24,491 nucleotides of DNA from an uncultured Peptococcaceae bacterium. GTDB taxonomy: Bacteria; Bacillota; Peptococcia; Peptococcales; Peptococcaceae. Positions 23,590 through 24,491 of this stretch are shown here, in pieces. The notes below the pieces were generated by a model. That model saw only the letters and a program-made list of their open reading frames with translations, was not told the DNA's origin and made no database searches. The DNA lies in NCBI GenBank assembly GCA_938044045.1, contig CALIQN010000001.1, positions 1-24,491 of the forward strand, given 5' to 3'. Position 1 is the stretch's first letter, and each line of letters opens with the position of its first letter. The translations under genes were made by a program, and so were the position numbers.

Positions 23590-24491
23590 TTGAAGAAAAA
23601 AATTATGGCATTGGTACTCAGCGTATTTATGATGACAACAGTAATAGGTTGTGGTAGTGGTACTGATTGGTCAAGTGGCAAGGATGCCATTAAAGTTAAT
23701 GATGAAGTTTTAAAAAGTGGCTATCTTGATAGTCGTATTAAACAAGTATTTGTTGCTAATGGTATCGAAGAAGGTACTGAAATGGCAGATACCTATCGTG
23801 CAGGTATTATCAAAAGTGCAGTGGATTTGACCTTGCTTTTACAAGAAGCTGCAAAAAGAAACATCACTGCTACAGACGAAGAAGTGGCAAATTTGAAAAA
23901 AGAACTCGTTGCTCAAGCTGGCTCAGAAGAAGCTTTCAATAAAGATATGGAAGATAAGGGTATCAGCGCTAAAGATACTCAAACCCTTTTGAAACAACAA
24001 GTCATTTTCAACAAGCTTCAAGATAACATCAAGTCTAGCATTAAGATTGACTCTAAAGGCTACTATGACTCTCATCCAGATGAATTTAAACAAGATGAGC
24101 AAGTAAAAGCTAGTCATATCTTGGTAAAAACAGAAGAAGAAGCCAATAAAGTCATTGCAGAATTAAAAGCAGGTAAAGACTTTGCAGAACTTGCAAAAAC
24201 CTATTCTACTGATGAAAGCAATAAGAACAATGGTGGTGACTTGGGCTATTTTGACAAGTCAAGAATGGTTGCACCTTTTGCCAATGCTGCATTTTCTATG
24301 GAAGTAGGGACTTTTAGCCAAGCACCTGTTAAAACAGAATTTGGTTATCATGTCATCAAAGTAGAAGACAAAAAGCCAGCTGGTACTCAAAGTTATGAAG
24401 AAGTCAAAAAGCAATTGGAAGAATTTTTAATCAATAATGAATTACAATTAAAAATTTCTGAATTAACCAATACCTTAAATAAAAATGCTAA
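23590..24491 (+). CDS. PrsA-like peptidyl-prolyl isomerase lipoprotein (parvulin type), 3' end missing
   Basis: An open frame of 300 codons runs off the window end. It starts at TTG 23590, with AAGGAG (23576-23581) 8 nt upstream. Residues 1-20 are a lipoprotein signal peptide (MKKKIMAL, hydrophobic core) and VIGC is the lipobox with Cys21. A SurA/PrsA-type N-terminal helical region follows (about 30-165). The parvulin (PpiC) domain spans about 172-265, with VKASHILVKTEEEA, GGDLGYFDKSRM and the closing TEFGYHVIKVEDKKP. Such foldases sit on the outer face of the membrane and help secreted proteins fold. A foldase directly after mfd is a common clostridial arrangement. The parvulin domain is complete; only the extreme C terminus is cut. 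Confidence 0.93.
   Translation, partial: MKKKIMALVLSVFMMTTVIGCGSGTDWSSGKDAIKVNDEVLKSGYLDSRIKQVFVANGIEEGTEMADTYRAGIIKSAVDLTLLLQEAAKRNITATDEEVANLKKELVAQAGSEEAFNKDMEDKGISAKDTQTLLKQQVIFNKLQDNIKSSIKIDSKGYYDSHPDEFKQDEQVKASHILVKTEEEANKVIAELKAGKDFAELAKTYSTDESNKNNGGDLGYFDKSRMVAPFANAAFSMEVGTFSQAPVKTEFGYHVIKVEDKKPAGTQSYEEVKKQLEEFLINNELQLKISELTNTLNKNA

Noticed and set aside
1..24491. Mobile elements, prophage genes, CRISPR arrays, toxin-antitoxin pairs, defence systems, tRNA/rRNA genes
   Set aside because: None seen. Nearly every base belongs to recognised core genes or short regulatory gaps, with no transposase, integrase, spaced repeats or tRNA-like sequences.

Overview
This window is a stretch of core bacterial chromosome with low to moderate GC. 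It looks like Bacillota (Firmicutes). The evidence is strong AAAGGAGG-type ribosome binding sites, frequent TTG/GTG starts, sigma-A-like TTGACA/TATAAT promoters, the GatCAB amidotransferase, Gram-positive-style lipoproteins, and the ispE-glmU-prs-pth-mfd-foldase gene order. IspE indicates the MEP isoprenoid pathway, which argues against most Lactobacillales and staphylococci (mevalonate users). No spoVG or purR lies between ispE and glmU. I cannot assign a genus or even a class with confidence.

Layout. (1) 1-344 is the 3' end of enolase, ending at a strong bidirectional terminator. (2) 401-2867, minus strand, is a three-gene unit in the order uppP, M20 amidohydrolase, GNAT acetyltransferase. 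It has a good promoter at 2901-2929 and ends at the shared terminator. (3) 3043-8880, plus strand, is a tight ligA-gatC-gatA-gatB-deoC operon driven by a promoter at 2988-3016. A secreted M23 murein hydrolase (8964-10187) follows, then a second bidirectional terminator. (4) 10241-13646, minus strand, holds dinG (exonuclease plus helicase) followed by a HAD phosphatase. (5) 13741-20029, plus strand, is a polar amino-acid ABC transporter (binding lipoprotein, permease, ATPase) running without a visible terminator into ispE, glmU, prs and pth. It ends at a terminator that overlaps the pth stop codon. (6) mfd follows, then a PrsA-like foldase lipoprotein cut by the window end, with its own promoter inside the end of mfd.

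The genes serve replication and repair (LigA, DinG, Mfd), translation fidelity (GatCAB, Pth), envelope building (UppP, GlmU, IspE, M23 hydrolase, foldase), and nucleotide and carbon metabolism (Prs, DeoC, enolase).

I found no mobile element, phage, CRISPR array, tRNA or rRNA, and no undescribed multi-gene system. The points worth a second look are small: a ligA gene without a usable standard start codon, a perfect dyad filling the -35/-10 spacer of the transporter promoter, a DinG that keeps both an intact DEDDh exonuclease and four cysteines spaced like an iron-sulfur cluster, and repeated fusion of stop codons with Shine-Dalgarno sequences.
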